Shown here piece after piece: positions 1-9,871 of a stretch of DNA of 41,525 nucleotides. This DNA comes from Bacteroidota bacterium (GTDB lineage: Bacteria; Bacteroidota; Bacteroidia; Flavobacteriales_D; Sanyastnellaceae). The notes beneath the pieces were generated by a model. The model saw only the letters and a program-made list of their open reading frames with translations. It searched no databases and was not told the DNA's origin. Numbering within the stretch: position 1 is the first letter of the stretch; each line of letters opens with the position of its first letter. The position numbers and the translations under genes were made by a program. The stretch is taken from contig JAQBVN010000022.1 in assembly GCA_027622975.1 (NCBI GenBank), positions 1 to 41,525 on the forward strand, read 5' to 3'.

Positions 1-82
1 CGGGATGCCGAGTGAGCGCAGCGAGCGAGTGTTAAATTCTTAATTCTTGGCCTTGCGCAGCAAGGCTCGAGGGAAAGAGGTG
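1..82. other. Non-coding left edge, small hairpin
   Basis: I see no convincing gene here. The stretch has a GAGTGAGCGCAGCGAGCGAG-like purine/GC motif (about 11-30), an AT-rich patch (31-48) and a short inverted repeat, GCCTTG (50-55) with CAAGGC (61-66) around a CGCAG loop. It lies just before a strong terminator, so it is probably the 3' flank of a gene outside the window. A reading frame open from a TTG at 47 runs into mutAB, but it would cross the terminator and is not a likely start. Confidence 0.4.
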
Positions 83-118
83 AAAAAAATCCCGGCCGGG
101 CAGGTCGGGATTTTTTTT
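83..118. terminator. Rho-independent terminator, bidirectional
   Basis: AAAAAAATCCCG (83-94) pairs with CGGGATTTTTTTT (106-118) around an 11-base loop. The A-run on one side and the T-run on the other allow it to work on both strands. It separates whatever lies to the left from mutAB and argues that the mutAB start is downstream of it. Confidence 0.8.
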
Positions 119-181
119 GGGGAGAAAGGGGGCGTCACCCGAGGTGGGTGGGTGGCGCGCCGTTCGATGTACTTTCGTGAC

Positions 182-3100
182 ATGGCAACGTCCCTGTTTG
201 AATCCTGGAGCGCAGAGAGGTGGAAAGCCGCGGCCCGCGGTCAAGACGACGTGATGGGCGAAGTGAGGTGGGACGGATTGCGGGTGCCCCAAGTGGTGCT
301 GGAGGAATCAGGGCGCGCGGCACGCGTGCCCTTCGGGTCTCGGCCGCAAAGCGGGTGGGAAATCCAACAGAGCTTCTCGGACAAGGAGGCCTTGATGCAA
401 GGCCTCTTGCACGGGGTGGAAGGCGTGCGTACGTCGGCAGAAGGATTGGACGGCGAAGCCATGCGTGCCCTGCTTGACGGGGTGCACCCGGAGATGGTGG
501 CGTTGCACGTGGACGGGTTCGAGACGGTGGGGGCGCTGCGCGCCGTGGTGGCGTGGGCCGAGGGCAAGGTGGTGCGCGGGTCGAGCACGTGGGACGTGGG
601 GCGCTCGTGCACGTTCGACGCCGAAGCCCTGGCGTTGCACGCCGAGGCGTGGCACGTGGCCATGCCGGCATTTCATGTGTGGGGCGTGGACGCGGCCAAA
701 TGGCAAGACCGAGGCATGCTTCACGTCGACGCCTTGGGTGCGGCGATGAGTGCCTCCCGAGCGGGCCTAGAGACGCTCGTGGCAGCCGGATGGTCGCTGG
801 AAGACGCGGCCAAGCATGCGACGCTTCGCTTGGCGTTCAGCACGGATGTGCTGTCGAGTGTGGCTATGGCGCGCGCCGCGCGTGCCTTGTGGTCGCGGTT
901 GCTCACCTCGATGGGCATGGCGGCAGGTGCCGTGGTGCGCCTCGAAGCCCAAACGTCGACGCTCGGCCTTCACGCCGCCGCCGCGCATTCCCGGGACGCG
1001 TTGCTCAGCCACACCGTGGCGGCGTACGCGGCGGTCCTCGGAGGCGTGGACGGCCTTGAGGTGCGGCGCCACGATTTTCGCGAGGTGCTTGAGGGGCGTG
1101 GGGCGGCGGAGGAGGCGGTGCGCGCCGAGCGCTGGGCAAGAAACATCCAGCACATCCTGCGTGAAGAAGCGGGGCTCGGCGAGCACGCTGACGTGATGCG
1201 TGGCAGCCGCGCGATCGAAGCGTTGACGCGCCAAATGGCGGAACAGGCCTGGGCGCGCCACGAGGAAATGGAGGCCGCGGGCGGTTGGCGCGCGGGCGCG
1301 GAGTTGATGACGGCGTGGACGCTCGAAGGGCAGCGCGCCCACCTCGCGCGGCCGTGGTACGTCTCGAGCGACATGGCGCGCGGCGAGGAGCCGTGGGCGC
1401 AGGACGCCGGCGCGCGGTTTTTCCCGCTCGACCACCCGGCGCAGGAGCCGACGCGTGAGCCGATTCAAGGCGCGGCGTGGCCCGAGGAGCTGTGCGAAGA
1501 CGTCAGCGCGGGGCGCGAGGCGCACCCGCACGAAGACTTTGGGCCGGGCGTGGCGCCCTACCTCGGCGGACCGTACGCGACGATGTACGCGGTGCGGCCG
1601 TGGACCGTGCGTCAGTACGCGGGCTTCTCGACGGCCGAGGAGAGCAACGCGTTCTACCGCCGCAACCTCGCGGCTGGCCAAAAAGGTCTGAGCGTCGCCT
1701 TCGACCTCGCCACCCACCGGGGCTACGACAGCGACCACGAGCGCGTGAAAGGCGACGTGGGCAAGGCGGGCGTGGCCATCGACAGCGTCGAGGACATGAA
1801 GCGCCTCTTCGAGGGCATCCCGCTCGACCACATGAGCGTCAGCATGACGATGAATGGGGCGGTGTTGCCCATTTTGGCCTTCTACATCGTGGCGGCAGAG
1901 GAGCAAGGCGTGGCGCAAGACCAGCTGACGGGCACCATCCAAAACGACATCCTCAAGGAGTTCATGGTGCGCAACACGTTCATCTACCCGCCGGCGCCGT
2001 CGATGCGGATCATCAGCGACATTTTCGCGTACACCGCCGAGCACATGCCGCGCTTCAACTCGATCAGCATCAGCGGCTACCACATGCAGGAGGCGGGCGC
2101 GACGCAGGAGATTGAGCTGGCGTACACCCTGGCCGACGGCTTCGAGTACGTCAAGACAGGGGTGGAGGCGGGCCTCGACGTGGACGCGTTTGCGCCGCGG
2201 CTGAGCTTCTTTTGGGCCAACGGCATGGCTCACCTGAAGGAGATTGCCAAGATGCGCGCAGGGCGCGTGCTGTGGGCCGACCGCATGAAGGGGGAGTTCA
2301 ACGCCAATGCAAAAGGCCAAATGCTCCGCACCCACACCCAAACCTCGGGCTGGTCCCTGACCGCCCAAGACCCGTGGAACAACGTCGCGCGCACGGCCAT
2401 CGAAGCCTTGTCCGCCACGATGGGCGGCACCCAATCCCTGCACACCAACTCGCTCGACGAGGCCATCGCCCTGCCCACCGACATGTCTGCCCGCATCGCC
2501 CGCAACACCCAGCTGCTTCTGGCCACCGAGGCGGGATACACGGCCGCCGTCGACCCCTGGGCGGGTAGCCACGTCCTCGAAGACCTCACGGCCGAGATGA
2601 TTGCCTCCGCCGAGTCCCTCATGGCCGAGATCGCCGAGAAGGGGGGCATGGCCAAGGCCATCGACGAGGGCCTCCCCAAACTTCGCATCGAAGAGGCCGC
2701 CGCCTCCAAGCAAGCCGCCATCGACCGCGGCCGCGACAAGATCATTGGCGTCAACCTCTTCGCGGTCGAGGAGGAAGACGACGTCGAAGTTCTGGTTGTG
2801 GACCAAGACGAGGTCCAGCGCCAACAACTCGCCGGCCTCGCGACCCTCAAAGCGTCGCGCGACGCCGCTGCCGTCTCTTCAGCCCTCGACGCCTTGACCT
2901 CGGCGGCGCGCAGCGGCGGCAATTTGCTCGCCGCCTCGGTCGAGGCCGCCCGCGTGCGCTGCACGCTCGGCGAAATCAGCGCGGCCCTCGAGGCGGTCTT
3001 CACCCGGTTCCTACCGGCGGATCGTCGCGTCTCGGGCGTATTTTCACGGGCCATGGAAGGGTCAGAAGCGTACGACAACACCCGGGCCTTGAGCGACCGG

Positions 3101-3520
3101 TTCGCAGCCCTCGCCGGGCGGCGACCCCGCATCCTCGTGGCCAAGATGGGGCAGGACGGCCACGACCGGGGTGCCAAAGTCGTCGCCTCGTCCTTCGCCG
3201 ACCTCGGCTTCGACGTCGACCTCGGCCCGCTCTTCAGCACGCCCGCCGAAGTGGCGCGCCAGGCCGTTGAAAACGACGTCCACGTGGTCGGCGTCAGCAC
3301 GCTCGCGGCCGGCCACCTGACCCTCGTGCCCGGCCTGCTCGAAGCGTTGCGCGAGGCCGGCCGCCCCGACATCCTCGTCGTGGCCGGCGGCGTCATCCCG
3401 CCCGGCGACCACGAGGCGCTGTACAACCACGGCGTCGTCGGCGTCTTCGGTCCCGGCACGCCCATCACGGCCAGCGCCGGGGACATCCTCGATCTCCTTT
3501 TGGAGGCCTACACGGGCTGA
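182..3520 (+). CDS. mutB: Methylmalonyl-CoA mutase, fused small (MutA-like) and large (MutB) subunits
   Basis: This is a cytoplasmic adenosylcobalamin enzyme that interconverts succinyl-CoA and methylmalonyl-CoA in propionate/succinate metabolism. At 1112 aa it is far longer than a usual large subunit (about 700-740 aa). Residues 1 to about 450 resemble the non-catalytic small subunit ([30 protein letters not shown]). From about residue 464 the catalytic barrel begins ([18 protein letters not shown]), followed by [13 protein letters not shown] and [13 protein letters not shown]. The C-terminal B12-binding domain has DGHDRG, with the lower-ligand His at about 994, and [16 protein letters not shown] chose ATG 182 because it lies after the terminator and gives a normal N-terminus; ATG 167 is the alternative. 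TACTTTCG at 169-176 resembles a -7 element but is very close to the start. GC content (about 65-70%) is well above all neighbours. Family is certain; the physiological direction is inferred. Confidence 0.93.
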   Translation: MATSLFESWSAERWKAAARGQDDVMGEVRWDGLRVPQVVLEESGRAARVPFGSRPQSGWEIQQSFSDKEALMQGLLHGVEGVRTSAEGLDGEAMRALLDGVHPEMVALHVDGFETVGALRAVVAWAEGKVVRGSSTWDVGRSCTFDAEALALHAEAWHVAMPAFHVWGVDAAKWQDRGMLHVDALGAAMSASRAGLETLVAAGWSLEDAAKHATLRLAFSTDVLSSVAMARAARALWSRLLTSMGMAAGAVVRLEAQTSTLGLHAAAAHSRDALLSHTVAAYAAVLGGVDGLEVRRHDFREVLEGRGAAEEAVRAERWARNIQHILREEAGLGEHADVMRGSRAIEALTRQMAEQAWARHEEMEAAGGWRAGAELMTAWTLEGQRAHLARPWYVSSDMARGEEPWAQDAGARFFPLDHPAQEPTREPIQGAAWPEELCEDVSAGREAHPHEDFGPGVAPYLGGPYATMYAVRPWTVRQYAGFSTAEESNAFYRRNLAAGQKGLSVAFDLATHRGYDSDHERVKGDVGKAGVAIDSVEDMKRLFEGIPLDHMSVSMTMNGAVLPILAFYIVAAEEQGVAQDQLTGTIQNDILKEFMVRNTFIYPPAPSMRIISDIFAYTAEHMPRFNSISISGYHMQEAGATQEIELAYTLADGFEYVKTGVEAGLDVDAFAPRLSFFWANGMAHLKEIAKMRAGRVLWADRMKGEFNANAKGQMLRTHTQTSGWSLTAQDPWNNVARTAIEALSATMGGTQSLHTNSLDEAIALPTDMSARIARNTQLLLATEAGYTAAVDPWAGSHVLEDLTAEMIASAESLMAEIAEKGGMAKAIDEGLPKLRIEEAAASKQAAIDRGRDKIIGVNLFAVEEEDDVEVLVVDQDEVQRQQLAGLATLKASRDAAAVSSALDALTSAARSGGNLLAASVEAARVRCTLGEISAALEAVFTRFLPADRRVSGVFSRAMEGSEAYDNTRALSDRFAALAGRRPRILVAKMGQDGHDRGAKVVASSFADLGFDVDLGPLFSTPAEVARQAVENDVHVVGVSTLAAGHLTLVPGLLEALREAGRPDILVVAGGVIPPGDHEALYNHGVVGVFGPGTPITASAGDILDLLLEAYTG

Positions 3521-3688
3521 GTTGAGCGGATAAGGCCATGGGGGTTGGTGACATGGTTTTTTGAGGCGGCCACGAAGTGAAGGTCATCGCCGGTCAATTG
3601 GATTTGGTTTTTGGTTCAAATTGGGCCAACTTGAAGTTCTCTTTGAGCCCACGCACAACGATGTGCTTGGTGTTGAGGATTCCAAACC

Positions 3689-6667
3689 ATGAATGATTCC
3701 AAGTTGATCCACTTTTTCCGTTTGTCGTCTCGTGTATTGCATGTTACCGGGATGCTGCTGATTGCCCATGATGTGTGTGGCCAATCCAAGATTCAAAATC
3801 CCCCTTCTGGTACACCTGTGCCTGGCGAAATCATTGTCAAAATGTCTAAGGGCGTCAAGTCAGCTGGACTCCTGATGGATGTTTCGACCATGGATGGCGT
3901 GTCCACAGAATTGTCCCATGTTCGAGAGTTGAGTCCTTTGGCTGGGATTCATTTGTTGACCTATGGAGAGGGGGTGGATGGTGACCGTTTGCTCGATGCG
4001 CTGACAGCGCATCCCCACGTTGTGGCCGCACAGTACAATCATTATGTGGAAGAACGTGTGACGCCCAACGACCCTCAATTCGCGTCGCAATGGCACCACA
4101 TCGATGCTTCGGACAATGACATTGATTCGGACTTGGCTTGGGACATTACCACGGGCGGTACCACAGCCAATGGCGACAGGATTGTGGTGGCAGTCTTGGA
4201 AGGGGGTGGAGCCAACTTCAACCACACAGATTTGATTGGCAATCACTGGACCAATGGTGGTGAAATTGATGGGAATGGGATTGATGATGATGGCAATGGA
4301 TTTGTCGATGACGTGAACGGGTGGAATGCCACCATGGGAACGGATGACATCAGTGCGGGTGGTCATGGAACTTCGGTGAGTGGTATGATTGGGGCAGTGG
4401 GAAACAACGGGAACGGAGGTGCAGGTGTGAATTGGGATGTTGAGATCATGCAAGTCCAAATGGGCGGTTTGACAGAGTCCAATGTCATCGCGGCATACAA
4501 CTATCCGTACACGATGCGCAACCTGTACAACACGACCAATGGAACGCAAGGCGCTTTTGTCGTGGCCACGAATGCATCGTGGGGTATCGACAATGCCAAC
4601 CCTGCAAACTACCCTGTGTGGTGCTCCTATTATGATGACTTGGGGGCTGTGGGTATCTTGAACTGCGGGGCCACGGCCAACAACAATGTGAACATTGATG
4701 TGGTCGGTGACATGCCCACGGGTTGTGGTTCTGATTACATGGTTGCAGTGACTGCCACCAACAGCAGTGATGTGAGGACCTTCTCTGGATATGGTGCCAC
4801 GACCATTGATTTGGGTGCACCCGGCGAGGCCGTGTTCTTGCCTTCAGGTTCCTCGGGTTATGCAGCAACGTCCGGAACGTCGTTTGCAAGTCCATGCGTT
4901 GCAGGGGCCATCGCCATGGTGTACAGTGCTCCTTGTGCGGAGCTTGCTTCAAACGCAATCACGAACCCTCAGTTGACGGCCAATGCTGTTCGAGGGTACA
5001 TCCTCGATGGAGTCGATGTTGTATCCAACTTGATCGGGGAAACTGTGACGGGCGGACGACTCAATGTTCGCAATGCGTTGGATTTGGCCCTTTCAGCTTG
5101 CAACCCAGATTTGGGTTGCACGGATCCTTCAGCATGCAATTTCAGCCCTCAAGCCATCACGGATAACGGAAGTTGCCTGTATTTGGACAATTGCGGTGTG
5201 TGCGGAGGGGACGACAGTTCCTGCCAGGGTTGCACTGATGCCACGGCGTGCAACTACGACCCCGCGGCCTTGATCGACGACGGGTCTTGCATTCTCGGTG
5301 GAGAGGACCTCACGGTGACTTTGTTGACCGACAACTATCCAGAGGAGACGACGTGGTCTGTAATCAATGCCAATGGAGTGGTCGTTGCATCTGGTGGGCC
5401 TTACAGCACACCGGGCACTGAAATTGTTGAACAAGTGTGCATTGATGCGGGCTGCTATGTCTTTACCATCAATGATTCCTTCGGGGACGGCATGTGTTGT
5501 TCATGGGGCGTAGGAAGTTATACCGTGTCCTCGAACGGCAACGTATTGGCCACCGGGGCTTCCTTCACGGTCAGCGAGAGCACTGAATTTTGCTTGGGGG
5601 AAGGATTTGGTTGCACCGATTCCGCAGCCTGCAATTATGACGCAGACGCTATGACAGATGACGGCACATGCGACTATGTTTGTGCGGGTTGCACCGACTC
5701 CACGGCATGCAACTACGATCCCACGGCCTTGATTGATGACGGGTCATGCATTCAGCCAGATCCTGAATTTGGTTGCAGTAGCTGCGATTTTGATGTCAAT
5801 GCTGTGGGTCAAAACTTGTCAGGAAACGTTGCGGCAAGCCCGGTGTCGTTCAACGCTTCAGGAACGCTGGGTGTCGTGGATTTTACAGTGGTTTGGACCA
5901 ACGAGGCTGGCGATGGCTCTTGGGCCGGTGATTTGTTGCTTGAAATTGTCGACCCTTCCGGGGCCTGTGTGGGCATTGGGGGGTATGACATAGCCTCTTC
6001 ATGCGGTGGCTCTGAAATTTGGCCCACCACCTGGAATACGTCCACCTCTGGAACGTTTGTCATTTCATTGGACCTGTCTGCGTGGGGATTGTCTGGCGAT
6101 GGGTCCTGGACGGTCAACTTGCTCAACGGATGGTTGTCGAGTGGAGGAGCCTCTTACGATGTCACATTGACGATGAATGGATTGTGTGATGGGGAAGGTG
6201 GTGTTGTCGATGTTCCGGGATGTACGGAATTGTTCGCTTGCAACTTCAACCCTTCAGCCACGCTGGACGATGGTTCATGCACGTTTCCTTATGACATTGT
6301 CTTCGAAGATTTGGACGGCGATGGCATCGGCGGTGATGCGGGGCTGGCTGACATCTGCCCTCCCTTGGGACCAGGGCTTTCACTCGTAACTGGAGATTGT
6401 GACGACAACAACCCTGACATCTACCCAGGTGCACCTGGCATGGGCATGGGGGTGGACAACAATTGCGATGGCCAAATCACGGGAGATGAATCTGTGCCTT
6501 GTCCTTGGGATTTGAATCAGGATGGAATTGTTTCAGTGGCGGACATTTTGATTTTGCTTGGAGATTTTGGGTGTCAATCAAATTGCAATTCAGATATCAA
6601 TGCAGATGGTTTGGTGTCAGTGGCTGACATCCTCGTGTTGTTGAGCCATTTTGGCGAGTCTTGCTGA
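3689..6667 (+). CDS. Secreted subtilisin-like (S8) protein with Cys-rich repeats and dockerin-like tail, paralogue 1
   Basis: A 992-aa exported protein with an N-terminal hydrophobic signal (cut probably after HDVCGQS). The S8 domain spans about 110-470: oxyanion Asn295 in NASWG, His226 in GHGTS, Ser398 in SGTSFASP. At the catalytic Asp position the sequence is VAVLEGGG, so Glu171 replaces Asp. After it come Cys-rich GCTD...DDGSC repeats at about 476, 514, 641, 667 and 843. [14 protein letters not shown] segment lies at about 535-630, a P-domain-like beta segment at about 694-833, and a MopE-like [13 protein letters not shown]...DNNCDG motif at about 870-935. Residues 940-991 hold two dockerin-like repeats ([20 protein letters not shown]). 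There is no T9SS type A domain. It is a tandem paralogue of the next gene. Activity and substrate are unknown because of the Glu substitution. Confidence 0.9.
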   Translation: MNDSKLIHFFRLSSRVLHVTGMLLIAHDVCGQSKIQNPPSGTPVPGEIIVKMSKGVKSAGLLMDVSTMDGVSTELSHVRELSPLAGIHLLTYGEGVDGDRLLDALTAHPHVVAAQYNHYVEERVTPNDPQFASQWHHIDASDNDIDSDLAWDITTGGTTANGDRIVVAVLEGGGANFNHTDLIGNHWTNGGEIDGNGIDDDGNGFVDDVNGWNATMGTDDISAGGHGTSVSGMIGAVGNNGNGGAGVNWDVEIMQVQMGGLTESNVIAAYNYPYTMRNLYNTTNGTQGAFVVATNASWGIDNANPANYPVWCSYYDDLGAVGILNCGATANNNVNIDVVGDMPTGCGSDYMVAVTATNSSDVRTFSGYGATTIDLGAPGEAVFLPSGSSGYAATSGTSFASPCVAGAIAMVYSAPCAELASNAITNPQLTANAVRGYILDGVDVVSNLIGETVTGGRLNVRNALDLALSACNPDLGCTDPSACNFSPQAITDNGSCLYLDNCGVCGGDDSSCQGCTDATACNYDPAALIDDGSCILGGEDLTVTLLTDNYPEETTWSVINANGVVVASGGPYSTPGTEIVEQVCIDAGCYVFTINDSFGDGMCCSWGVGSYTVSSNGNVLATGASFTVSESTEFCLGEGFGCTDSAACNYDADAMTDDGTCDYVCAGCTDSTACNYDPTALIDDGSCIQPDPEFGCSSCDFDVNAVGQNLSGNVAASPVSFNASGTLGVVDFTVVWTNEAGDGSWAGDLLLEIVDPSGACVGIGGYDIASSCGGSEIWPTTWNTSTSGTFVISLDLSAWGLSGDGSWTVNLLNGWLSSGGASYDVTLTMNGLCDGEGGVVDVPGCTELFACNFNPSATLDDGSCTFPYDIVFEDLDGDGIGGDAGLADICPPLGPGLSLVTGDCDDNNPDIYPGAPGMGMGVDNNCDGQITGDESVPCPWDLNQDGIVSVADILILLGDFGCQSNCNSDINADGLVSVADILVLLSHFGESC

Positions 6668-6823
6668 TCGTTCTTGGTTGAGGTATTCCTTGACAATGGA
6701 TTGTGAATGAAGGACTCCTCGTGGCATTGGAATTGCTTCGAGGAATAGTCAACTTGCGCTTGGACGCGTGAATGTTTCAGAAATTCTGAGATCGACTCGT
6801 CCGTTTCACAACGCGAACAATTC

Positions 6824-9805
6824 ATGCGCTTTTTTGCAAGCCAAACGTTCCTCTTTGTGCTGTGGTTGTGTGCAACCTTGGCTTGCGCTCAGGTCATGGT
6901 CGACGACCAACTGGCGGGTCCCGAGGCTTTGAAGGGTGAATGGATCGTCCAATTGGAACCAGGCCAAGACTGTACCCTCTGGCAGCGAGAGGCCCAACGC
7001 TTGTTGGATTCGAGCATGGGAGAGAAGGCACATTGGACGCCCTTGAGTTTGTTGGCCGGCATTTGGCTCGTGCAGTTGGATGCGTCGCCTGTTCGGTTGG
7101 CCGAAGTCGAGGAGGCTTTGGTGGGGCTTTGGTCTGCTTCATTGGGGGTTGAGATTTTTCAAAAAAACCACGTCGTGTCTTCTCGTGAAGTGCCCTCCGA
7201 TCCGCAGTTTGGTCAGCAATGGCATCACCTTCAGCCCCAGGATCATGACATGGATTCAGAATTGGCGTGGGCGCATACCACAGGTGGTTGGACGGCCTCC
7301 GGGGACCCCATCGTGGTGGCCGTTCTCGAAGGGGGAGGAGCGGCCTACAACCACCCTGATTTGTTGGACAACCATTGGGTTAACTCCTTGGAAATCCCCA
7401 ACAATGGGTTGGATGATGACCTCAATGGATTTGTGGACGATGTCCACGGATGGAATGCTTCCACGGCGAGCGATGCCATCAGTCCGGGCTCTCATGGCAC
7501 CGCGGTGTGCGGCATGATTGGGGCTCGAGGCAACAATGGAGTGGGAGGGGCGGGTATCAATTGGAATGTGGATGTGATGGTTGTCCAGATGGGGAGTTTG
7601 ACCGAGTCCAATGTGATTGCGGCGTATGATTATCCCTACACCATGCGTCATTTGTACAACCAAACCAATGGGGAGAAAGGCGCCTTGGTCGTGGCCACCA
7701 ACGCGTCGTGGGGAATCGACAATGCCGACCCTTCGGATTTCCCTGTGTGGTGCAGTTTTTACAATGACATGGGGGCAGCAGGTATGCTCAGCATCGCTGC
7801 CACTTCCAACAACGACATCAACGTAGAGATGTTCGGTGACATGCCCACGGGATGCGGATCACCATTTTTGATTTCTGTCACAGCCACTGATGACATGGAC
7901 CAAAGAGGCGGGACTGGGTTTGGACCCAACACGATAGATCTCGGTGCACCAGGAATCGACGTTCTTTTGCCCACGGCCTCAGGTGGATCGGGTTGGGTGT
8001 CGGGAACGTCCTATGCAAGTCCTGCTGTGGCTGGAACGGTGGCTTTGTTGTACAGCGTGTCTTGTGATGGATTGGTGTCGGAATTGCAGGCAACTCCCGC
8101 CTTGGCCGCATTACGTGTGAAAAATTGGATTTTGAATTCCGTGGATGCAGTCCCTGATCTTCAAGGGATCACTGTGACGGGAGGTCGCTTGAATGTGGGA
8201 CAAGCTGTGTTGAATGCCATGGATGCTTGTGGGTGTTTGAACCCTCTTGCGTGCAATTACAACAACGAGGCTGTGCTGCCTTCGGGGATGTGTCTGTTTG
8301 ATGATGTGTGCGGGGAATGTGGGGGAGACGGAACGGGGTGCTTGGGATGCATCAATCCCGAGGCATGCAATTTTGATGCGCTGGCCACCTTGGATGATGG
8401 TTCATGCGAATACGAAACATGCTTGGGATGCACGGATCCTGCAGCATGCAATTTTGATGACAATGCAATCGTGGATGATGGCAGTTGCGTGGTGGGTTTT
8501 GGCGGAGCGTTGAGTGTGGGAGCTGGGGCTTGGGGGGAGGCCGTGGGTTGGGCGCTGCTTTCTGCTGAGGGAGATCCAACGGTGGCAGGAATTGGAGCCA
8601 CAGACATGCCACTCTGTGTGGTTGCTGGTTGCTATCAATTCATGATGACCGATGTGGACGGTGATGGGTGGAATGGGGCTTCCTATGCCTTGCTCGATGA
8701 AATGGGAGAAGTCGTAGCTTCTGGGTCTTTGGATGATGCGAGTTTTGGAGACGGGATGTCCGTCGGGTGGGATGTCATGGGCCTTGGTCAGGTGACATGC
8801 CAATGGGGCTGCACAGATGAAGGCGCCTGCAATTACAACATGCTTGCAGTCCACGACGATGGCAATTGCATGGAGCCCCATCCCGTGTTTGGATGTCCAA
8901 ATTGTGAGGTCACGGTTTCGATGGACCCGTTGTGGCTGGCACAAGGCGAGGCCTCTCCTGCGGTGGAGATTTCTGCGGCGGGACTTCTGGACTCGGTGTG
9001 GATTTCGCTGCAAATGACCAGTGAGGAATCCCTCTTCTATGCCAGTGATGTGAGGGTGGAGTTGGTCTTACCCAATGGTTCGTGTGTCTATTGGGGAGGA
9101 GACAACAGTGTTCCTTCAGCCTGCACAAGTGTGGGCAACGCGGGAAGCGTTTGGCCCATTGATTGGGGTGCGCCCAATTCGGGGGCGTACTTCGCTTCGT
9201 TGGACCTGAGTTGGTTAGGTCTGTCTGGAGAGGGCTTGTGGTCGCTGAGGTTGGTGAATGCCTATCCCTCGTGGGCTCCCTCCTTGACTGAACCTGTGGG
9301 CTTGGGCGCATCCTTTGGGCTCTTGGGATTGTGCGAGGGTATCCCTCACGTGGAGGGTTGTACCGATCCCGCAGCATGCAATTTCGTGGAGCAGGCAACG
9401 GCCGACAACGGAACATGTGAATTTGAACTTCCCTTTGCTTTTGTCGATGCAGACGGGGATGGGTTTGGAAGTGCTCCCGTGGAGGGGATTTGCCCACCCT
9501 TGGCGAGTGGGTTTTCATTGGCGTCCGGCGATTGTGACGATGGAAGCCCATGGGTGTATCCTGGAGCGTTGGGCACTGGCGAGGGAATAGACAACAACTG
9601 CAACGGACAAATCGAGGGGCTCGAGCAGGTGAATTGCACTGCTGACTTGAATGAGGATGGCCAGGTGTCTGTGGCGGATGTGTTGGAGGTTCTTGGTGCT
9701 TTTGGATGCATCTCAGGTTGCCCTGCTGCGGATGTCGATGGGGATGGCAGTGTGGCCGTCTCTGATTTGCTTTACGTGTTGGTCACGTTTGGAATGGTTT
9801 GCTAG
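6824..9805 (+). CDS. Secreted subtilisin-like (S8) protein with Cys-rich repeats and dockerin-like tail, paralogue 2
   Basis: A 993-aa secreted protein with the same domain order as the preceding gene: signal peptide (MRFFASQTFLFVLWLCATLA, cut near CAQ), propeptide-like region, S8 domain at about 105-470, five GCTD/GCIN-type Cys-rich repeats, a P-domain-like segment, a MopE-like motif (DCDDGSPWVYPGA...DNNCNG) and a C-terminal dockerin-like pair (DLNEDGQVSVADVLEVLGAF, DVDGDGSVAVSDLLYVLVTF). The catalytic His224 (SHGTA) and Ser396 (SGTSYASP) are present, and again the Asp position is Glu169 (VLEGGG). The two copies are similar along their length but differ widely at DNA level, so the duplication is not recent. 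The intergenic gap of 156 bases shows no clear terminator or promoter. It converges on the CotH gene. Confidence 0.9.
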   Translation: MRFFASQTFLFVLWLCATLACAQVMVDDQLAGPEALKGEWIVQLEPGQDCTLWQREAQRLLDSSMGEKAHWTPLSLLAGIWLVQLDASPVRLAEVEEALVGLWSASLGVEIFQKNHVVSSREVPSDPQFGQQWHHLQPQDHDMDSELAWAHTTGGWTASGDPIVVAVLEGGGAAYNHPDLLDNHWVNSLEIPNNGLDDDLNGFVDDVHGWNASTASDAISPGSHGTAVCGMIGARGNNGVGGAGINWNVDVMVVQMGSLTESNVIAAYDYPYTMRHLYNQTNGEKGALVVATNASWGIDNADPSDFPVWCSFYNDMGAAGMLSIAATSNNDINVEMFGDMPTGCGSPFLISVTATDDMDQRGGTGFGPNTIDLGAPGIDVLLPTASGGSGWVSGTSYASPAVAGTVALLYSVSCDGLVSELQATPALAALRVKNWILNSVDAVPDLQGITVTGGRLNVGQAVLNAMDACGCLNPLACNYNNEAVLPSGMCLFDDVCGECGGDGTGCLGCINPEACNFDALATLDDGSCEYETCLGCTDPAACNFDDNAIVDDGSCVVGFGGALSVGAGAWGEAVGWALLSAEGDPTVAGIGATDMPLCVVAGCYQFMMTDVDGDGWNGASYALLDEMGEVVASGSLDDASFGDGMSVGWDVMGLGQVTCQWGCTDEGACNYNMLAVHDDGNCMEPHPVFGCPNCEVTVSMDPLWLAQGEASPAVEISAAGLLDSVWISLQMTSEESLFYASDVRVELVLPNGSCVYWGGDNSVPSACTSVGNAGSVWPIDWGAPNSGAYFASLDLSWLGLSGEGLWSLRLVNAYPSWAPSLTEPVGLGASFGLLGLCEGIPHVEGCTDPAACNFVEQATADNGTCEFELPFAFVDADGDGFGSAPVEGICPPLASGFSLASGDCDDGSPWVYPGALGTGEGIDNNCNGQIEGLEQVNCTADLNEDGQVSVADVLEVLGAFGCISGCPAADVDGDGSVAVSDLLYVLVTFGMVC

Positions 9806-9871
9806 CTCGCTGCGCACAAGTGGGGATTGCCATGCGCAATGAATGCAGTTGAAGGAGATCGTCGCCAGGAT

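Noticed and set aside
47-181. N-terminal extension of mutAB from TTG 47
   Set aside because: It would translate the terminator hairpin at 83-118, and the added residues do not look like a MutA start.
767-2827. Long minus-strand frame (686 codons) inside mutAB
   Set aside because: It is a by-product of the high GC of mutAB. The sequence is His/Arg/Val-rich with no recognisable domain, and the plus strand encodes a clear enzyme.
3521-3688. Promoter before the first subtilisin gene
   Set aside because: TCTCTTTG is the best -7 candidate but it breaks the conserved TA and has no well-spaced TTG. I could not choose a site.
6717-6746. Possible hairpin (TCCTCG / CGAGGA) between the two subtilisin genes
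   Set aside because: Loop is about 16 bases, stem is short and there is no T-run, so a terminator call is not supported.
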